Source of the DNA: Salinibaculum rarum
GTDB taxonomy: Archaea > Halobacteriota > Halobacteria > Halobacteriales > Haloarculaceae
Assembly (NCBI RefSeq): GCF_030505615.1
Contig: NZ_CP129992.1
Coordinates: 806,001-870,000, forward strand
Length of the DNA: 64,000 bases
Direction of reading: 5' to 3'
Shown: piece after piece, positions 26,909 through 36,548 of the stretch
Numbering within the stretch: position 1 is the first letter of the stretch
How the letters are laid out: each line of letters opens with the position of its first letter
The notes under the pieces: model-generated
The model's database searches: none
The model's input: only the letters and a program-made list of their open reading frames with translations
What the model was told of the DNA's origin: nothing
Translations under genes and position numbers: made by a program

Positions 26909-29020
26909 ATGGTACTCTTGCAGGCCGAGCAAGTGACACGGCCCACATTCTGGCAGATCGGGTACGTCGGGAAGGCGATTTTCTACTATCTGGCTGCTGT
27001 CGCGGTTCTCGTCTTCCTCGTCGGCATCTACCAGCGGGTCACCCGCTACACGCAGGGAACGGACGACCCCTTCCCCCGCCTCGACGACATCGGCGCACGC
27101 ATCCGGTCGGCCGCACGCCTCGCGCTCTCTAACGAGAAGCAATTAGACCGCGACATCGTCGCCGGACTGATGCACGCCGCCATCCTCTGGGGCTTTCTCA
27201 CCCTCCTCATCGGGACGACGATTCTCGGCATCGACCTGGACCTCTACCGCCCGCTGACCGGCGAGTCGTTTTTCGTCGGTGACTTCTACCTCTCGTACTC
27301 GCTGGTGATGGACGCGATGGGGCTGTTTTTCGTCGTCGGCATCGCCGTCGCCATCTACCGCCGTTATATCGTCCGCTCGGAGCGACTCTGGGGGAAACAC
27401 ACCGGCCGCGAGGACGACCTCTTTCTCTGGTCGCTGTTTTTCCTCGGTGTCGGCGGGTATCTGACCGAAGCCATCCGCATTCTCGGTCAGAACTTCCCCG
27501 CCCACGAGACGGTGAGTTTCGTCGGCTACTTCCTCGCCGCCGTCGGCGCGGGAGCCGGTATCTCCCCCGAGGCGGCGGTCGCGGCCTATCCGGTCGTGTG
27601 GTGGAGTCACTCGCTTTTGGCGCTGTGGTTTGTCGCCTGGGTCCCCTTCGCGAAGCCACTCCACATGCTCTCGTCGTTTGCCAACCTCGTCGCCCGTGAC
27701 GAACAGGCCGGCAGTCGCCTGCCCGGCGTCCCGCTCGACCCCGAGGCCGACACCGAACTCGACGACGTGGACGATTTCACCTGGAAGCAACTCCTCGACC
27801 AGGACGCCTGTACGAAGTGTGGCCGGTGCTCGTCGGTCTGTCCGGCAAAGGAGGCCGGGCGCCCGCTCGACCCTCGTGACGTCATTCTGGACCTCAAAAG
27901 CTACCGCGAAGCCCACGACGCTGGCGGTGAAGACCTGCCTATCGTCGCGGATGGCGGCACCAGCGTCATCGATTCGAGCACGATGGAGTCGTGTCTCTCC
28001 TGTATGGCCTGCATGGACGCCTGCCCGGTCGACATCGAACATCTCACGCACTTTACGGACATGAACCGCCAGCTCGTCGAACAGGGCGACGTCGACGGGC
28101 ACATTCAGGACACGTTCCAGAACCTGATGCAACAGGGCAACACCTTCGGCGAGTCGGCCCGGAATCGACCGGACTGGACCGAAGAACTGGACTTCGAGGT
28201 TCCGGACGCCCGCGAGCAGTCCGTCGACTACCTCTGGTATGTCGGTGACTACCCGAGCTACGACGAGCGCAACCAGAAGGTCGCACGCGCGCTCGCTCGC
28301 ATCTTCGAACACGCCGGCGTCGACTACGGCATCCTCTACGAGGACGAAGTCTACGACGGCAACGACGTGCGCCGCCTCGGCGAGGAGCTCCTGTACGTCG
28401 AACAGGCGTCGACGCTGATTGGCGCACTCGAAGACTGCGAGTTCGAGACCATCGTCTGTACGGACCCACACTCGTACAACACCATCGAAAACGAGTACTC
28501 GGAGATTGACTTCGCGGAGTTTGCCGACGACCCGATGCTCGAAGCGCCCGTCGAGGGCTACTGGAACGCCGACGGCGAGATTGAAGTCGCTCACTACACC
28601 CAGGTCGTCGACGAGTTGATCGCCGCCGGCAGACTCGACCTCGGCAGTGTCGACCGCACGGTCACCTATCACGACCCGTGCCATCTGGGCCGGTACAACG
28701 ACGAGTACGAGGCACCCCGGAATCTCGTCCGGGCGACCGGCGCGGAACTGGTCGAGATGCCGCGCAACCGCAACGATTCGTTTTGCTGTGGCGGTGGCGG
28801 CGGTGGACTCTGGATGGACCACGACGAAGACCACAAACCGAGCGAGGAACGCCTCCGAGAAGCCGTCGAAGATACCGGCGCGGACAGCGTCGAGCAGTTC
28901 GTCGTCGCCTGCCCGATGTGCGTGACGATGTTCGAGGACGGCCGCAAGACCGGCGGCTACGAGGACGACCTCGACATCGTCAGCGTCACCGAACTGCTCG
29001 CCGACGCCCTCGAAGCGTAA
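26909..29020 (+). CDS. Fused HdrE/HdrD-type membrane iron-sulfur oxidoreductase
   Basis: This 703-residue protein joins an N-terminal membrane domain of the NarI/HdrE kind (about five helices, residues 10-270, with conserved His in GLMHAAILWGF and WWSHSLLALWF) to a cytoplasmic HdrD-like part. Two 4Fe-4S motifs follow, CTKCGRCSSVCP and CLSCMACMDACP, then a CCG domain (DPCHLGRYNDEYEAPR, FCCGGGGGG, VVACPMC). Haloarchaea lack methanogenic CoM-CoB disulfide, so a likely role is quinone-linked electron transfer, for example with ETF or lactate-type dehydrogenases; this is inference. The start could also be an ATG at 26882. Confidence 0.86.
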   Translation: MVLLQAEQVTRPTFWQIGYVGKAIFYYLAAVAVLVFLVGIYQRVTRYTQGTDDPFPRLDDIGARIRSAARLALSNEKQLDRDIVAGLMHAAILWGFLTLLIGTTILGIDLDLYRPLTGESFFVGDFYLSYSLVMDAMGLFFVVGIAVAIYRRYIVRSERLWGKHTGREDDLFLWSLFFLGVGGYLTEAIRILGQNFPAHETVSFVGYFLAAVGAGAGISPEAAVAAYPVVWWSHSLLALWFVAWVPFAKPLHMLSSFANLVARDEQAGSRLPGVPLDPEADTELDDVDDFTWKQLLDQDACTKCGRCSSVCPAKEAGRPLDPRDVILDLKSYREAHDAGGEDLPIVADGGTSVIDSSTMESCLSCMACMDACPVDIEHLTHFTDMNRQLVEQGDVDGHIQDTFQNLMQQGNTFGESARNRPDWTEELDFEVPDAREQSVDYLWYVGDYPSYDERNQKVARALARIFEHAGVDYGILYEDEVYDGNDVRRLGEELLYVEQASTLIGALEDCEFETIVCTDPHSYNTIENEYSEIDFAEFADDPMLEAPVEGYWNADGEIEVAHYTQVVDELIAAGRLDLGSVDRTVTYHDPCHLGRYNDEYEAPRNLVRATGAELVEMPRNRNDSFCCGGGGGGLWMDHDEDHKPSEERLREAVEDTGADSVEQFVVACPMCVTMFEDGRKTGGYEDDLDIVSVTELLADALEA

Positions 29021-29031
29021 GCCCGATTGGA

Positions 29032-29036
29032 TTTTT
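29032..29036 (+). terminator. Oligo-T terminator after the HdrED-type gene
   Basis: A TTTTT run lies 12 bp past the stop codon. Archaeal intrinsic terminators are often simple T tracts. Nothing else is seen in the 160-bp gap before the DedA-like gene. Confidence 0.45.
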
Positions 29037-29180
29037 CACGGCTCGTGTGGCGGCGGTCACATCGTTTAACGCGATGTGGTTTGCCTGGGCGAGTTTCTAC
29101 CCGGACACCGAGGTCGTCGCCTGAACCGCCTCTGACAGACACAAGCCATCTTCGACCCGACTGCACTCTGCGTTGGGGAG

Positions 29181-29813
29181 CTACAGCAGGCCGACGACGC
29201 CAAGCGTGAGCCCCGCGAGCAGCAACTCGAACGAGAGCGTCCCGAGTGCAGAGAGGACGACGAACGTGCGCGTGTTCATCTCAGCGAGACCGGCGGGAAT
29301 GGTGGCCATGCCGCGGGTGAAAAGCAGCGTGTTGCTGACCGGGACGACGATTGGACCCCAGCGGTCGAACCACGACTCGAAGCGGTCCAGGCGCTCCCGG
29401 CCGACGTTCAGCCACCGGCGCTCGTGGATGGCCTCCCGGCCGCCGCGTTTCGCCAGGACGAAAAGCGCCGTCTGGCCAATCGTCGCTCCGACGACGGCGA
29501 CGGCGAGAATCACCGCGATGTCGGTCGTCGAGTCTGCGAGCCCCAGCACCGCCGCCGGGACGAGACTCTCGCTGGGGGCAAAGTAGAGGAGCATCGCCCC
29601 CTCGATGATAAAGACGCCAAACAGCGCGGGGAGCCCGTAGCGTTCGAGCAGCGACTGGGCGGTCTCGGTCGTCCCGTCTGGAATCGCGAGAAACCCGCTC
29701 CGAACTGCGACGACCACGAGGGCGGCGACGAGCAGCGTCGCGACCAGTCCGTACCCGACACGGTTCCGGACCCACGGGAACCGTCCGTCCCTCTCGGAGT
29801 GACTGGCTGTCAT
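29181..29813 (-). CDS. DedA/VTT-family membrane protein
   Basis: This 210-residue membrane protein has the VTT (SNARE-associated) core: [43 protein letters not shown] and the re-entrant segment [20 protein letters not shown]. DedA proteins are linked to polyprenyl-phosphate or phospholipid translocation and envelope homeostasis. The start is the ATG at 29811-29813 ([10 protein letters not shown]); sequence upstream in the same frame is low-complexity and lacks conservation. It is divergent from hemB, with about 150 bp between them. Confidence 0.85.
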   Translation of the reverse strand: MTASHSERDGRFPWVRNRVGYGLVATLLVAALVVVAVRSGFLAIPDGTTETAQSLLERYGLPALFGVFIIEGAMLLYFAPSESLVPAAVLGLADSTTDIAVILAVAVVGATIGQTALFVLAKRGGREAIHERRWLNVGRERLDRFESWFDRWGPIVVPVSNTLLFTRGMATIPAGLAEMNTRTFVVLSALGTLSFELLLAGLTLGVVGLL

Positions 29814-29961
29814 TGGTCGTTGTTGTTCGACGCGGCGCAAACGTTTTCGGGTTTGCCTGCCGTCTCGCTCACGCGTCGGTGAGTGCAACCCCGTCGGTCC
29901 AGCGGCGTTCGACGAGGTACTGGAGCGACACGGCTTTGCCGCCGCCGCGACAACGCCGGAT

Positions 29962-30942
29962 ATGAACCTCTCACGGAGACCTCGCCGCCTGCGAACGGAC
30001 GGTATCCGGCCGCTGGTGCGGGAGACCGACCTTTCGGCGTCGGACCTCATCGCACCGGTCTTTGTCGACGCTACGACCGACCAGCGCCAGCCCATCGAGT
30101 CGATGCCCGGCCACGAACGCGTCCCGGTCGACGAGGCGGTCGCTCGCGTCGAGGAAATCCGCGAGACTGGCGTCGAGGCGGTCATCGTCTTCGGCATCCC
30201 CGAATCGAAAGACGAGCGGGGCACTCGCGCGTGGGCCGAAGACGGCATCGTCCAGGAGGCGACCCGCCGGATTACGAGCGAGACGGACGCCTACGTCATC
30301 ACGGACGTCTGTCTCTGTGAGTACACCAGCCACGGCCACTGCGGTATCGTGGAGGACGACGCCGCCGAGGACCCGAACCTGACCGTCCGCAACGACGAGA
30401 CCCTCGATTTGTTGGCGAAGATTGCCACCTCACACGCGGCCGCGGGCGCTGACATGGTCGCTCCATCCGGGATGATGGATGGGATGGTCGGGACGATTCG
30501 GGAAGCCCTCGACGCCGACGGCCAGGAGGACGTGGCTATCATGAGCTACGCCGCGAAATACGAGTCGGCCTTCTACGGGCCGTTCCGGGACGCTGCCGAC
30601 GGTGCGCCGGCCTTCGGCGACCGCCGGCACTACCAGATGGACCCCGCCAACGCCCGGGAGGCCACCCGCGAGGTTCAGTTGGACGTCGAACAGGGCGCGG
30701 ACGTGCTGATGGTCAAGCCGGCATTGCCCTACCTCGACATCGTCGCGGGCGTGCGCGAGCAGGTCGACCAGCCAGTCGCCGCCTACAACGTCAGCGGCGA
30801 GTACGCCATGCTCCACGCGGCAAGCGAGAAGGGGTGGCTGGACCTCGAGGCGGTCGCCTACGAGTCGCTGCTGTCTATCAAGCGCGCGGGCGCAGACCTG
30901 ATTCTCACCTACTTCGCCGAGACTGTCGCCGAGCAACTGTAG
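29962..30942 (+). CDS. hemB: Porphobilinogen synthase (delta-aminolevulinate dehydratase)
   Basis: HemB condenses two 5-aminolevulinates to porphobilinogen for heme and cobalamin. The 326-residue protein has the metal site [13 protein letters not shown] (Cys ligands for a zinc-type enzyme), the first Schiff-base lysine in [15 protein letters not shown], and the second in [12 protein letters not shown]. The length is typical. hemL, which makes its substrate, lies about 2.2 kb downstream on the same strand, separated by amt-glnK. Confidence 0.96.
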   Translation: MNLSRRPRRLRTDGIRPLVRETDLSASDLIAPVFVDATTDQRQPIESMPGHERVPVDEAVARVEEIRETGVEAVIVFGIPESKDERGTRAWAEDGIVQEATRRITSETDAYVITDVCLCEYTSHGHCGIVEDDAAEDPNLTVRNDETLDLLAKIATSHAAAGADMVAPSGMMDGMVGTIREALDADGQEDVAIMSYAAKYESAFYGPFRDAADGAPAFGDRRHYQMDPANAREATREVQLDVEQGADVLMVKPALPYLDIVAGVREQVDQPVAAYNVSGEYAMLHAASEKGWLDLEAVAYESLLSIKRAGADLILTYFAETVAEQL

Positions 30943-30968
30943 GGCGAGGGGAGCGACGAATCCGCGTC

Positions 30969-31100
30969 TCAGTCCTGGAGCTGGCCGGGCACGGCGCTTT
31001 CCACGTCCGTCGCCAGCGGGACGCGCGCGGCGTCTGCGCCCGGGTTTTGCCGATGTCGTATCCGCTCGGGGTCGACGAACGTCAGAAAACAGGCTGACAT
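30969..31100 (-). CDS. Possible 43-residue small protein
   Basis: A minus-strand frame from an ATG at 31098-31100 to a TGA at 30969-30971 encodes a 43-residue product starting MSACFLTFVDPERIRH. Third-position GC is high in the second half, which fits coding, but the frame is short and I recognise no family. It could be a gene remnant or chance. It lies in the gap between hemB and the amt promoter region. Confidence 0.3.
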   Translation of the reverse strand: MSACFLTFVDPERIRHRQNPGADAARVPLATDVESAVPGQLQD

Positions 31101-31329
31101 ACGTCTGCGTTCTGGACGAATTACATCCTTATACAGCTAATATTCTTCTGTATACTGGACGAAAGTCCACCAAAGTGCGGAAATTTTGCGTCATTTAAAG
31201 CAAACTCTTATGTGGGTGTATTCCGGTAGGATATCTCGTGAGAAGAACAACGATACAGTAGGTTTCGCGAAGAAAGCTGGACAAACGAACACACAAACGC
31301 TAACACACAATACAGGTGAGAAACTCAGA
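31101..31329 (+). promoter_or_regulatory. AT-rich amt control region with long leader
   Basis: The 229 bp before amt are much more AT-rich than their surroundings. TATA-like boxes occur at 31128-31133 (CTTATA) and 31194-31199 (TTTAAA). CTGGACGAA occurs at 31112-31120 and 31155-31163, and the second copy forms a perfect TGGAC-N4-GTCCA palindrome. A GGTGAG sequence at 31315-31320, nine bases before the ATG, is a plausible Shine-Dalgarno site, so amt is probably translated from a leader of about 100 nt or more. Nitrogen control is inferred from the gene content. Confidence 0.55.
31156..31169. promoter_or_regulatory. Palindrome TGGAC-N4-GTCCA, candidate operator
   Basis: A perfect 5-bp inverted repeat with a GAAA spacer lies about 25 bp downstream of a CTTATA box, where a transcript start would fall. 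It could be a regulator site or a small hairpin in the leader. The upstream direct repeat of its left half supports a protein site. Confidence 0.4.
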
Positions 31330-32703
31330 ATGCTAGACCCAATCCCATTGCAGGTATCGGCAGAGACGTTCGCGGAGAACATCAACGCGCTCGGAACGAG
31401 TATCAACTACATGTGGATACTGACCGTATCCTTCCTTATCTTCTTCATGCACGCCGGTTTCGCCATGCTCGAGGCGGGACAGGTGCGCTCGAAGAACGTC
31501 GCCAACCAGTTGACGAAGAACCTCCTGACGTGGAGTATCGGCGTGGTGGTGTTTTTCCTCATCGGCGCCGGCGTGAGTAGTCTCGTCGGCGGGAGCGGTT
31601 TCAACTTCGTCCCCTTCGACGACCCCGCGAGCTGGGCTGACGGCTGGCTCTACGGTGCGGTCTTCGCCATGACGGCGGCGACCATCGTCTCCGGGGCCGT
31701 CGCCGGCCGCGCGAAACTCCGCGCGTACGTGACCTACACGTTCCTCCTTGCGGCAATCATCTACCCTGTCGTCACCGGCATCACGTGGGCTGGCAGCTAC
31801 ATCCAGTTCGGTGATGCGGTCTTCTACGACTTCGCTGGCGGAACTATCGTCCACGCGATGGGTGGTGTCGCTGGACTGACCGCCGCGTACGTCCTCGGTC
31901 CCCGTATCGGGCGCTTCAACGACGACGGCTCGGTGAACGTCATCCCCGGCCACTCGATGACCTTCGCCGTCCTCGGGACGCTCGTGCTCGCCTTCGGCTG
32001 GTACGGGTTCAACGTCGGAACTGCGGCCATCCTCAGCGTCTCCGCCGTGACCGTCGAGAACGGCGCAATCACGGGCGGTATCGCCTTTAATGGAGCCGTC
32101 CTCGGCCGCGTCGCGATGACGACGACGGTAGCGATGGCGATGGGCGCTATCGGCGCCGGCTTCGTCGCCTGGGCCAAGACCGGCAAGGTCGACACCCTCT
32201 ACGTCGCCAACGGGCTGCTCGCCGGCCTCGTCGTCATCACGGCGATTCCGGACGCCGCCTCGTGGTGGGGCGCGCTGTTGCTCGGCCTCCTCGCCGGCGC
32301 ACAGCTCCCGGTCGTCTTCGAACTGACCGAGAAACTGGGTATCGACGACGTGTGTGCGGTCTTCCCCGTCCACGGAAGCGCCGGCGTGCTCGGGACGCTC
32401 GCGTTCCCCTTCGTCGCTGCTGACCTCGGCCCGTCCGTCGCGAACGCGTTCCTCGCCCAGGTCGTCGGCGTGGCCGCCATCCTCGGCTGGACGGTCGTCA
32501 CGACCGGCCTCATCTGGTACGTCCTCAAGGCTGCGGGCCAGGCGCGTGTCACTCCCAAACACGAGCAGGAAGGGCTGGACGTCTCCGAACACGGCGTCGA
32601 GACCTACCCCGAGTTCGGTGGCTCCGACAGTGTCGTCGCCGACGGCGGCCCAACCTTCAAGACCGACGGCGGCACTGACATTACGGGAGGTGACAACGAA
32701 TGA
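31330..32703 (+). CDS. amt: Ammonium transporter
   Basis: This 457-residue Amt/MEP channel has eleven predicted membrane helices. Landmarks are the early [14 protein letters not shown], the first pore histidine in [14 protein letters not shown] and the second in [13 protein letters not shown], followed by an acidic cytoplasmic tail. It imports ammonium and is gated by the PII protein encoded next to it. I start at [10 protein letters not shown] because it fits family N termini and a Shine-Dalgarno-like GGTGAG precedes it. The stop overlaps the glnK start by 4 bp (ATGA). Confidence 0.93.
   Translation: MLDPIPLQVSAETFAENINALGTSINYMWILTVSFLIFFMHAGFAMLEAGQVRSKNVANQLTKNLLTWSIGVVVFFLIGAGVSSLVGGSGFNFVPFDDPASWADGWLYGAVFAMTAATIVSGAVAGRAKLRAYVTYTFLLAAIIYPVVTGITWAGSYIQFGDAVFYDFAGGTIVHAMGGVAGLTAAYVLGPRIGRFNDDGSVNVIPGHSMTFAVLGTLVLAFGWYGFNVGTAAILSVSAVTVENGAITGGIAFNGAVLGRVAMTTTVAMAMGAIGAGFVAWAKTGKVDTLYVANGLLAGLVVITAIPDAASWWGALLLGLLAGAQLPVVFELTEKLGIDDVCAVFPVHGSAGVLGTLAFPFVAADLGPSVANAFLAQVVGVAAILGWTVVTTGLIWYVLKAAGQARVTPKHEQEGLDVSEHGVETYPEFGGSDSVVADGGPTFKTDGGTDITGGDNE
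32686..32693 (+). promoter_or_regulatory. Strong Shine-Dalgarno site of glnK
   Basis: GGAGGTGA, a full match to the archaeal anti-SD complement, lies six bases before the glnK ATG and inside the 3' end of amt. It supports cotranscription with independent initiation for glnK. Confidence 0.8.
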
Positions 32704-33047
32704 GTGAAATCGAAATGGTCGTCGCGTACATCCGCCCGGACAAACTGGGCGATGTCAAACAGAGCCTCGCTGAGGCCGGCGCGCCGTCGTTGACAGTGAC
32801 GAACGTCTCCGGGCGTGGTTCCCAACCCGCGAAGAAAGGGCAGTGGCGCGGCGAGGAGTACACGGTCGACCTCCACCAGAAGGTCAAAATCGAATGTTTC
32901 GTCGCCGACATCCCCGCCGGCGACGTCGTCGATGCCATCGAAGATGCCGCCCACACGGGCGAACCCGGCGACGGGAAGATATTCGTGATGCCCGTCGACG
33001 ACGCAGTACAGATTCGGACCGGCAAGCGCGGTCCCGACGCGGTCTGA
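32700..33047 (+). CDS. glnK: PII nitrogen regulatory protein GlnK
   Basis: This 115-residue PII protein has the N-terminal [18 protein letters not shown], the T-loop segment [21 protein letters not shown] with Tyr54, and the B-loop [25 protein letters not shown] trimers bind ATP/ADP and 2-oxoglutarate and block Amt or adjust glutamine synthetase. It overlaps amt by 4 bp, the standard amt-glnK pair. glnA lies elsewhere in the window (63434). Confidence 0.96.
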   Translation: MSEIEMVVAYIRPDKLGDVKQSLAEAGAPSLTVTNVSGRGSQPAKKGQWRGEEYTVDLHQKVKIECFVADIPAGDVVDAIEDAAHTGEPGDGKIFVMPVDDAVQIRTGKRGPDAV

Positions 33048-33129
33048 CCGCGCGACCGCTGACCACGAACGCGCACTGTCCCGTGCGTGACGCGTTACCT
33101 TCTTTCGGGTGCCCCACAAACCGCCAGTC

Positions 33130-34476
33130 ATGACTCACGAGCAGTCCCGGTCGCTGTACGACCGTGCGCTCTCTGTACTGGCGGGCGGGGTCAACTCCTC
33201 CGTCCGGGCGACCCAGCCCTATCCCGTCTTCGTCGAACGCGGCGACGGCGGCCACGTCATCGACGCCGACGGCAACCGCTACATCGACTACGTGATGGGC
33301 TATGGCCCACTCCTGCTGGGCCACGACATGCCCGACCGCGTCCAGTCGGTCGTCCAGCAGTACTCTGCCGAGGGACCGATGTACGGTGTCCCGACGGAAG
33401 TCGAGGTGGAACTGGCCGAGTTCATCACCCGCCACGTCGCCAGCGTCGACATGCTTCGCTTCGTCAACAGCGGGACCGAGGCGACGGTGTCTGCGGTCCG
33501 ACTCGCCCGCGCCTACACCGGCCGTGACAAAATCGTCGTCATGCAGGGTGGCTACCACGGCGCCCAGGAGTCGACGCTCGTCGAGGGCGAGGGCGACCAC
33601 ACGGCGCCCTCCTCGCCCGGCATCCCCGACTCCTTCGCGGAACACACCATCGCCGTCCCGTTCAACGACGAGGCGGCAATCGACCGCGTCTTCGCGGAAC
33701 ACGGCGAGGACATCGCCGCCGTCCTCACCGAGCCGATTCTGGGCAACTACGGCATTGTCTACCCCGAAGACGGCTATCACGACCATCTCCGGGAAGTGAC
33801 CGACGAACACGGCGCGCTGCTTGTCTTCGACGAGGTCATCACCGGCTTCCGCGTCGGCGGGCTCCAGTGTGCCCAGGGCAAGTTCGACATCGAACCGGAC
33901 CTGACGACCTTCGCCAAGATAATCGGCGGCGGCTTCCCGGTCGGCGCTATCGGCGGCCGGTCGGAACTCATCGAGCAGTTCACGCCCGCGGGCGACGTGT
34001 TCCAGTCGGGCACCTTCTCGGGGCACCCGGTGACGATGGCCGCCGGCCTGGAGACGCTGCGCTACGCCGCCGAGAACGACGTCTACGACCACATCAACGG
34101 TCTGGCCGAGCAGTTGCGCTCGGGGCTGACCGACATCCTCGCCGACGAGGCACCGGAGTACACCGTCGTCGGCAGCGACTCGATGTTCAAGGTCATCTTC
34201 ACCCGGGACGGCGGCGACGCACGCACCGACCGCACCGACCACTGTGAAGCCGGCTGTCGACAGCGCCCGTCCTGTCCGCGCTACGAGGCCTGTCCGAAGA
34301 ACGGCCACGATGTCACACAGGCGGAGACCGAACGCTGGGTCAGGCTCTTTCGCTCACAGATGCAAGAGGAGGGGGTCCTCTTGCCGGCAAACCAGTTCGA
34401 ATCGCAGTTCGTCTGTGCAGCCCACACCGAAGAGGACATCGAACAGACGCTCGAAGCCTACAAGGAGGCCCTATAA
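33130..34476 (+). CDS. hemL: Glutamate-1-semialdehyde 2,1-aminomutase
   Basis: HemL converts glutamate-1-semialdehyde to 5-aminolevulinate, the C5 route feeding hemB. The 448-residue class III PLP enzyme shows [32 protein letters not shown], the cofactor Asp in [12 protein letters not shown], and the Schiff-base Lys in [18 protein letters not shown] cysteine-rich insertion near the C terminus ([21 protein letters not shown]) is notable. The ATG at 33130 is preferred over one seven codons upstream. The stop overlaps the next ATG by one base. Confidence 0.95.
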   Translation: MTHEQSRSLYDRALSVLAGGVNSSVRATQPYPVFVERGDGGHVIDADGNRYIDYVMGYGPLLLGHDMPDRVQSVVQQYSAEGPMYGVPTEVEVELAEFITRHVASVDMLRFVNSGTEATVSAVRLARAYTGRDKIVVMQGGYHGAQESTLVEGEGDHTAPSSPGIPDSFAEHTIAVPFNDEAAIDRVFAEHGEDIAAVLTEPILGNYGIVYPEDGYHDHLREVTDEHGALLVFDEVITGFRVGGLQCAQGKFDIEPDLTTFAKIIGGGFPVGAIGGRSELIEQFTPAGDVFQSGTFSGHPVTMAAGLETLRYAAENDVYDHINGLAEQLRSGLTDILADEAPEYTVVGSDSMFKVIFTRDGGDARTDRTDHCEAGCRQRPSCPRYEACPKNGHDVTQAETERWVRLFRSQMQEEGVLLPANQFESQFVCAAHTEEDIEQTLEAYKEAL

Positions 34477-35291
34477 TGCCCGCAGAAGACGACATCGCAC
34501 TCGACGAAAAGCGCGTCTACGGCGAGAAACGGGACGAAACGACTGCCTTCGTCGCCTCCGATATGGGGGTCACGCAAATCGAAGTCGCCGGCGACCAGAT
34601 CGGGCGCTTCTCGCTCGTTCACGACGAGCCCGCCACCTCTATCGCCGGTGCGGACGGCAAACTCGTCGTCGGCACCGAATCGGACGTCTTCGTGGGGACC
34701 GGCGAGGGCTTCGCCGAGACGAACTTCGGCGGGGCCAGCGTGGTCGGTATCGACGACGGGACGCCGCTGGCTGTCGCCCCCGACGGCACTGTCGCCCGCC
34801 TGGAGGGCGACGAGTGGGTGACCGTCGGGAGCGTCACCGGTCCCCGTCGGATGGACGGCAACCTGCTTGCCACCCGCGACAGCGTCGTCCGCGTCGCCGC
34901 CGGCCTGTTCGACCTCGATGCGGGACCGACCGTCCGTGACGTGGCCGCGGCGGGTCCCTACGCCGCGACGGCCGACGGCCTGCTGGCCTACGACGACGGC
35001 TGGACGCGCGTCGCAGGCGGCGACTGTGCGCTCGTCACCGCTGACGACGAGCGTGCCCACGCTATCAGCGAGGACGGACTGCTCACGGTACAGGACGGCG
35101 ACTGGCGGGTCCACGACCTGCCGACCGACACCGCCATCGCCGACATCGCGTACGGCGAGAGCCTCTATGCGGTGACCGCTGACGGGACCGTCTTCGTCTA
35201 CGCCGCGCCGGAACTGACGCCCGACGGACAGGGTGGCTGGCGCTCGCGCGCGCTCGGCGTTCGCAAGGTCGTCGGACTGGCCGTTCCCTGA
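34476..35291 (+). CDS. Beta-propeller protein of the haloarchaeal HVO_0234 type
   Basis: This 271-residue protein is built from repeated short beta-blade units (for example FVASDMGVTQIEVAGDQIGRF, LVVGTESDVFVGTGEGF, YAATADGLLAYDDGWTRVAG). It has no signal peptide or catalytic motif, so a soluble six- or seven-blade propeller is likely. I recall the name HVO_0234-family beta-propeller for this group; its function is unknown. The TAATG junction with hemL suggests translational coupling and perhaps a tetrapyrrole-related role, by inference. Confidence 0.82.
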   Translation: MPAEDDIALDEKRVYGEKRDETTAFVASDMGVTQIEVAGDQIGRFSLVHDEPATSIAGADGKLVVGTESDVFVGTGEGFAETNFGGASVVGIDDGTPLAVAPDGTVARLEGDEWVTVGSVTGPRRMDGNLLATRDSVVRVAAGLFDLDAGPTVRDVAAAGPYAATADGLLAYDDGWTRVAGGDCALVTADDERAHAISEDGLLTVQDGDWRVHDLPTDTAIADIAYGESLYAVTADGTVFVYAAPELTPDGQGGWRSRALGVRKVVGLAVP

Positions 35292-35331
35292 AACCGGACC
35301 GGTTTTGCCCCCCTCGCGTGTACAGTCGGGC

Positions 35332-35538
35332 ATGACCGCCGATACCGACGAGCCAGAGGTCCCTATCGTCTGCGAAGTATGCGGGACCGAAACCACGATA
35401 CCCCTCTCCGACGTCGGGGAGATGCTGGAGACCCACAACGAGAACCAACACGACGGCGAGGAACACGCACAGGTCGACCCGACACTCGCCGAACAGGTCC
35501 AGGACCTCGTCGCCGAGGACATGGGGCTGCTGGAGTAG
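35332..35538 (+). CDS. Small zinc-finger-like protein
   Basis: This 68-residue acidic protein has a putative zinc site: Cys-x2-Cys in VCEVCGTETTIP, then His residues in ETHNENQH, a C2H2-like spacing. The rest is a short helix ending AEDMGLLE. It starts at the ATG at 35332 after a 40-bp gap from the propeller gene and stops about 50 bp before prs. Such small zinc proteins are common and mostly uncharacterised in haloarchaea. It could bind nucleic acid or a protein partner. Confidence 0.75.
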   Translation: MTADTDEPEVPIVCEVCGTETTIPLSDVGEMLETHNENQHDGEEHAQVDPTLAEQVQDLVAEDMGLLE

Positions 35539-35590
35539 TCGATGGGTGGGTATCGAAAAGTGGTTTAGGCCCGGTGGCGACTCCTCCAAC

Positions 35591-36436
35591 ATGATTGTCT
35601 CCGGGTCCAGCACGCAGGCGCTCGCGGCCGAACTCGCCGCGGTGACCGGCGAGTCGCTCGCTCCCGTCGAGTTCCAGCGGTTCCCCGACGGCGAAGGCAT
35701 GGTACGCGTCGACGAGGTCGACGACCACGCGCTCGTCGTCGCCTCGACGGTCTCGGACGAGGCCCACATCGAGTGCCTTCAGTTGCAAGACGCCGCTCGG
35801 GAAGCCGGCGCCAGCCAGGTGACGACCGTCCTCCCGTACATGGGCTATGCCCGCCAGGACCGCGCTTTCGAGGAGGGTGAACCCGTCTCCGCCCGCGCGG
35901 TCGCCCGCGCCATCTCCACGGGCACCGACCGAATTCTCACGGTCAACCCCCACGAGGACGCGGTCTGTGACTACTTCACCGTCCCCGCCGAGGCTGTCGA
36001 CGCCGCTGGCTGTCTCGCGAACCCGCTTCCCGACGACCTGGCCGACCCCCTGTTTCTCTCGCCCGACGAGGGTGCAATCGACCTCGCGAGGACCGTCGCC
36101 GACGCCTACGGCCGTGGTGACACCGACTACTTCGAGAAGACGCGCCACTCCGGGACCGACGTCGAAATCACGCCCAGCGACGCCGCCGTCGGCGACCGCG
36201 ATGTCGTCCTCGTCGACGACATCATCGCCACCGGGTCGACGATGAGCGAGTCCGTCGCCGTTCTGAACGACCGGGACGCGCGCTCGGTGTATGTCACCTG
36301 CGTCCACCCGCTGCTGGCGAGCAACGCCGTCCTGAAACTCTCTCGTGCCGGCGTCGAAACGATTTACGGGACCGACACCATCGAGCGGTCGGTCAGCGAA
36401 GTGAGCGTCGCGCCCGCTATCGCCGACGCGCTGTAA
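35591..36436 (+). CDS. prs: Ribose-phosphate pyrophosphokinase
   Basis: Prs makes PRPP from ribose-5-P and ATP, the substrate of PyrE, Upp and histidine synthesis. The 281-residue archaeal form has FQRFPDGEGMVRVDEV, the ATP loop VLPYMGYARQDRAFEEGE, and the PRPP motif VVLVDDIIATGSTMSE. It lacks the longer allosteric extension of bacterial enzymes, as in other archaea. The start MIVSGSSTQALAAEL at 35591 fits the family N terminus. Confidence 0.95.
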   Translation: MIVSGSSTQALAAELAAVTGESLAPVEFQRFPDGEGMVRVDEVDDHALVVASTVSDEAHIECLQLQDAAREAGASQVTTVLPYMGYARQDRAFEEGEPVSARAVARAISTGTDRILTVNPHEDAVCDYFTVPAEAVDAAGCLANPLPDDLADPLFLSPDEGAIDLARTVADAYGRGDTDYFEKTRHSGTDVEITPSDAAVGDRDVVLVDDIIATGSTMSESVAVLNDRDARSVYVTCVHPLLASNAVLKLSRAGVETIYGTDTIERSVSEVSVAPAIADAL

Positions 36437-36473
36437 CGACCCGCTACCTGCGTTTCACTCCAGTTTGCAGCTG

Positions 36474-36489
36474 TTTAGGGGTGCCTAAA
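36474..36489. promoter_or_regulatory. DtxR/IdeR-type operator, box 1
   Basis: TTTAGG-N4-CCTAAA, a perfect 6-bp inverted repeat, lies upstream of the TATA-like TTTATG at 36502-36507. It matches the shape of DtxR-family iron repressor sites (TTAGG/CCTAA half-sites). Confidence 0.75.
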
Positions 36490-36510
36490 ATCCGGAAGTG
36501 ATTTATGCTA

Positions 36511-36524
36511 TTAGGCGGGCCTAA
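36511..36524. promoter_or_regulatory. DtxR/IdeR-type operator, box 2
   Basis: TTAGG-CGGG-CCTAA sits between the TTTATG box and the predicted transcript start of the permease gene, a position where bound repressor would block polymerase recruitment. Confidence 0.78.
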
Positions 36525-36548
36525 AACGTATGGAGGCGAGGGACGGCG

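Noticed and set aside
29021-29180. Small peptide gene in the gap after the HdrED-type gene
   Set aside because: The only plus-strand frame is 16 codons, without a promoter or ribosome site.
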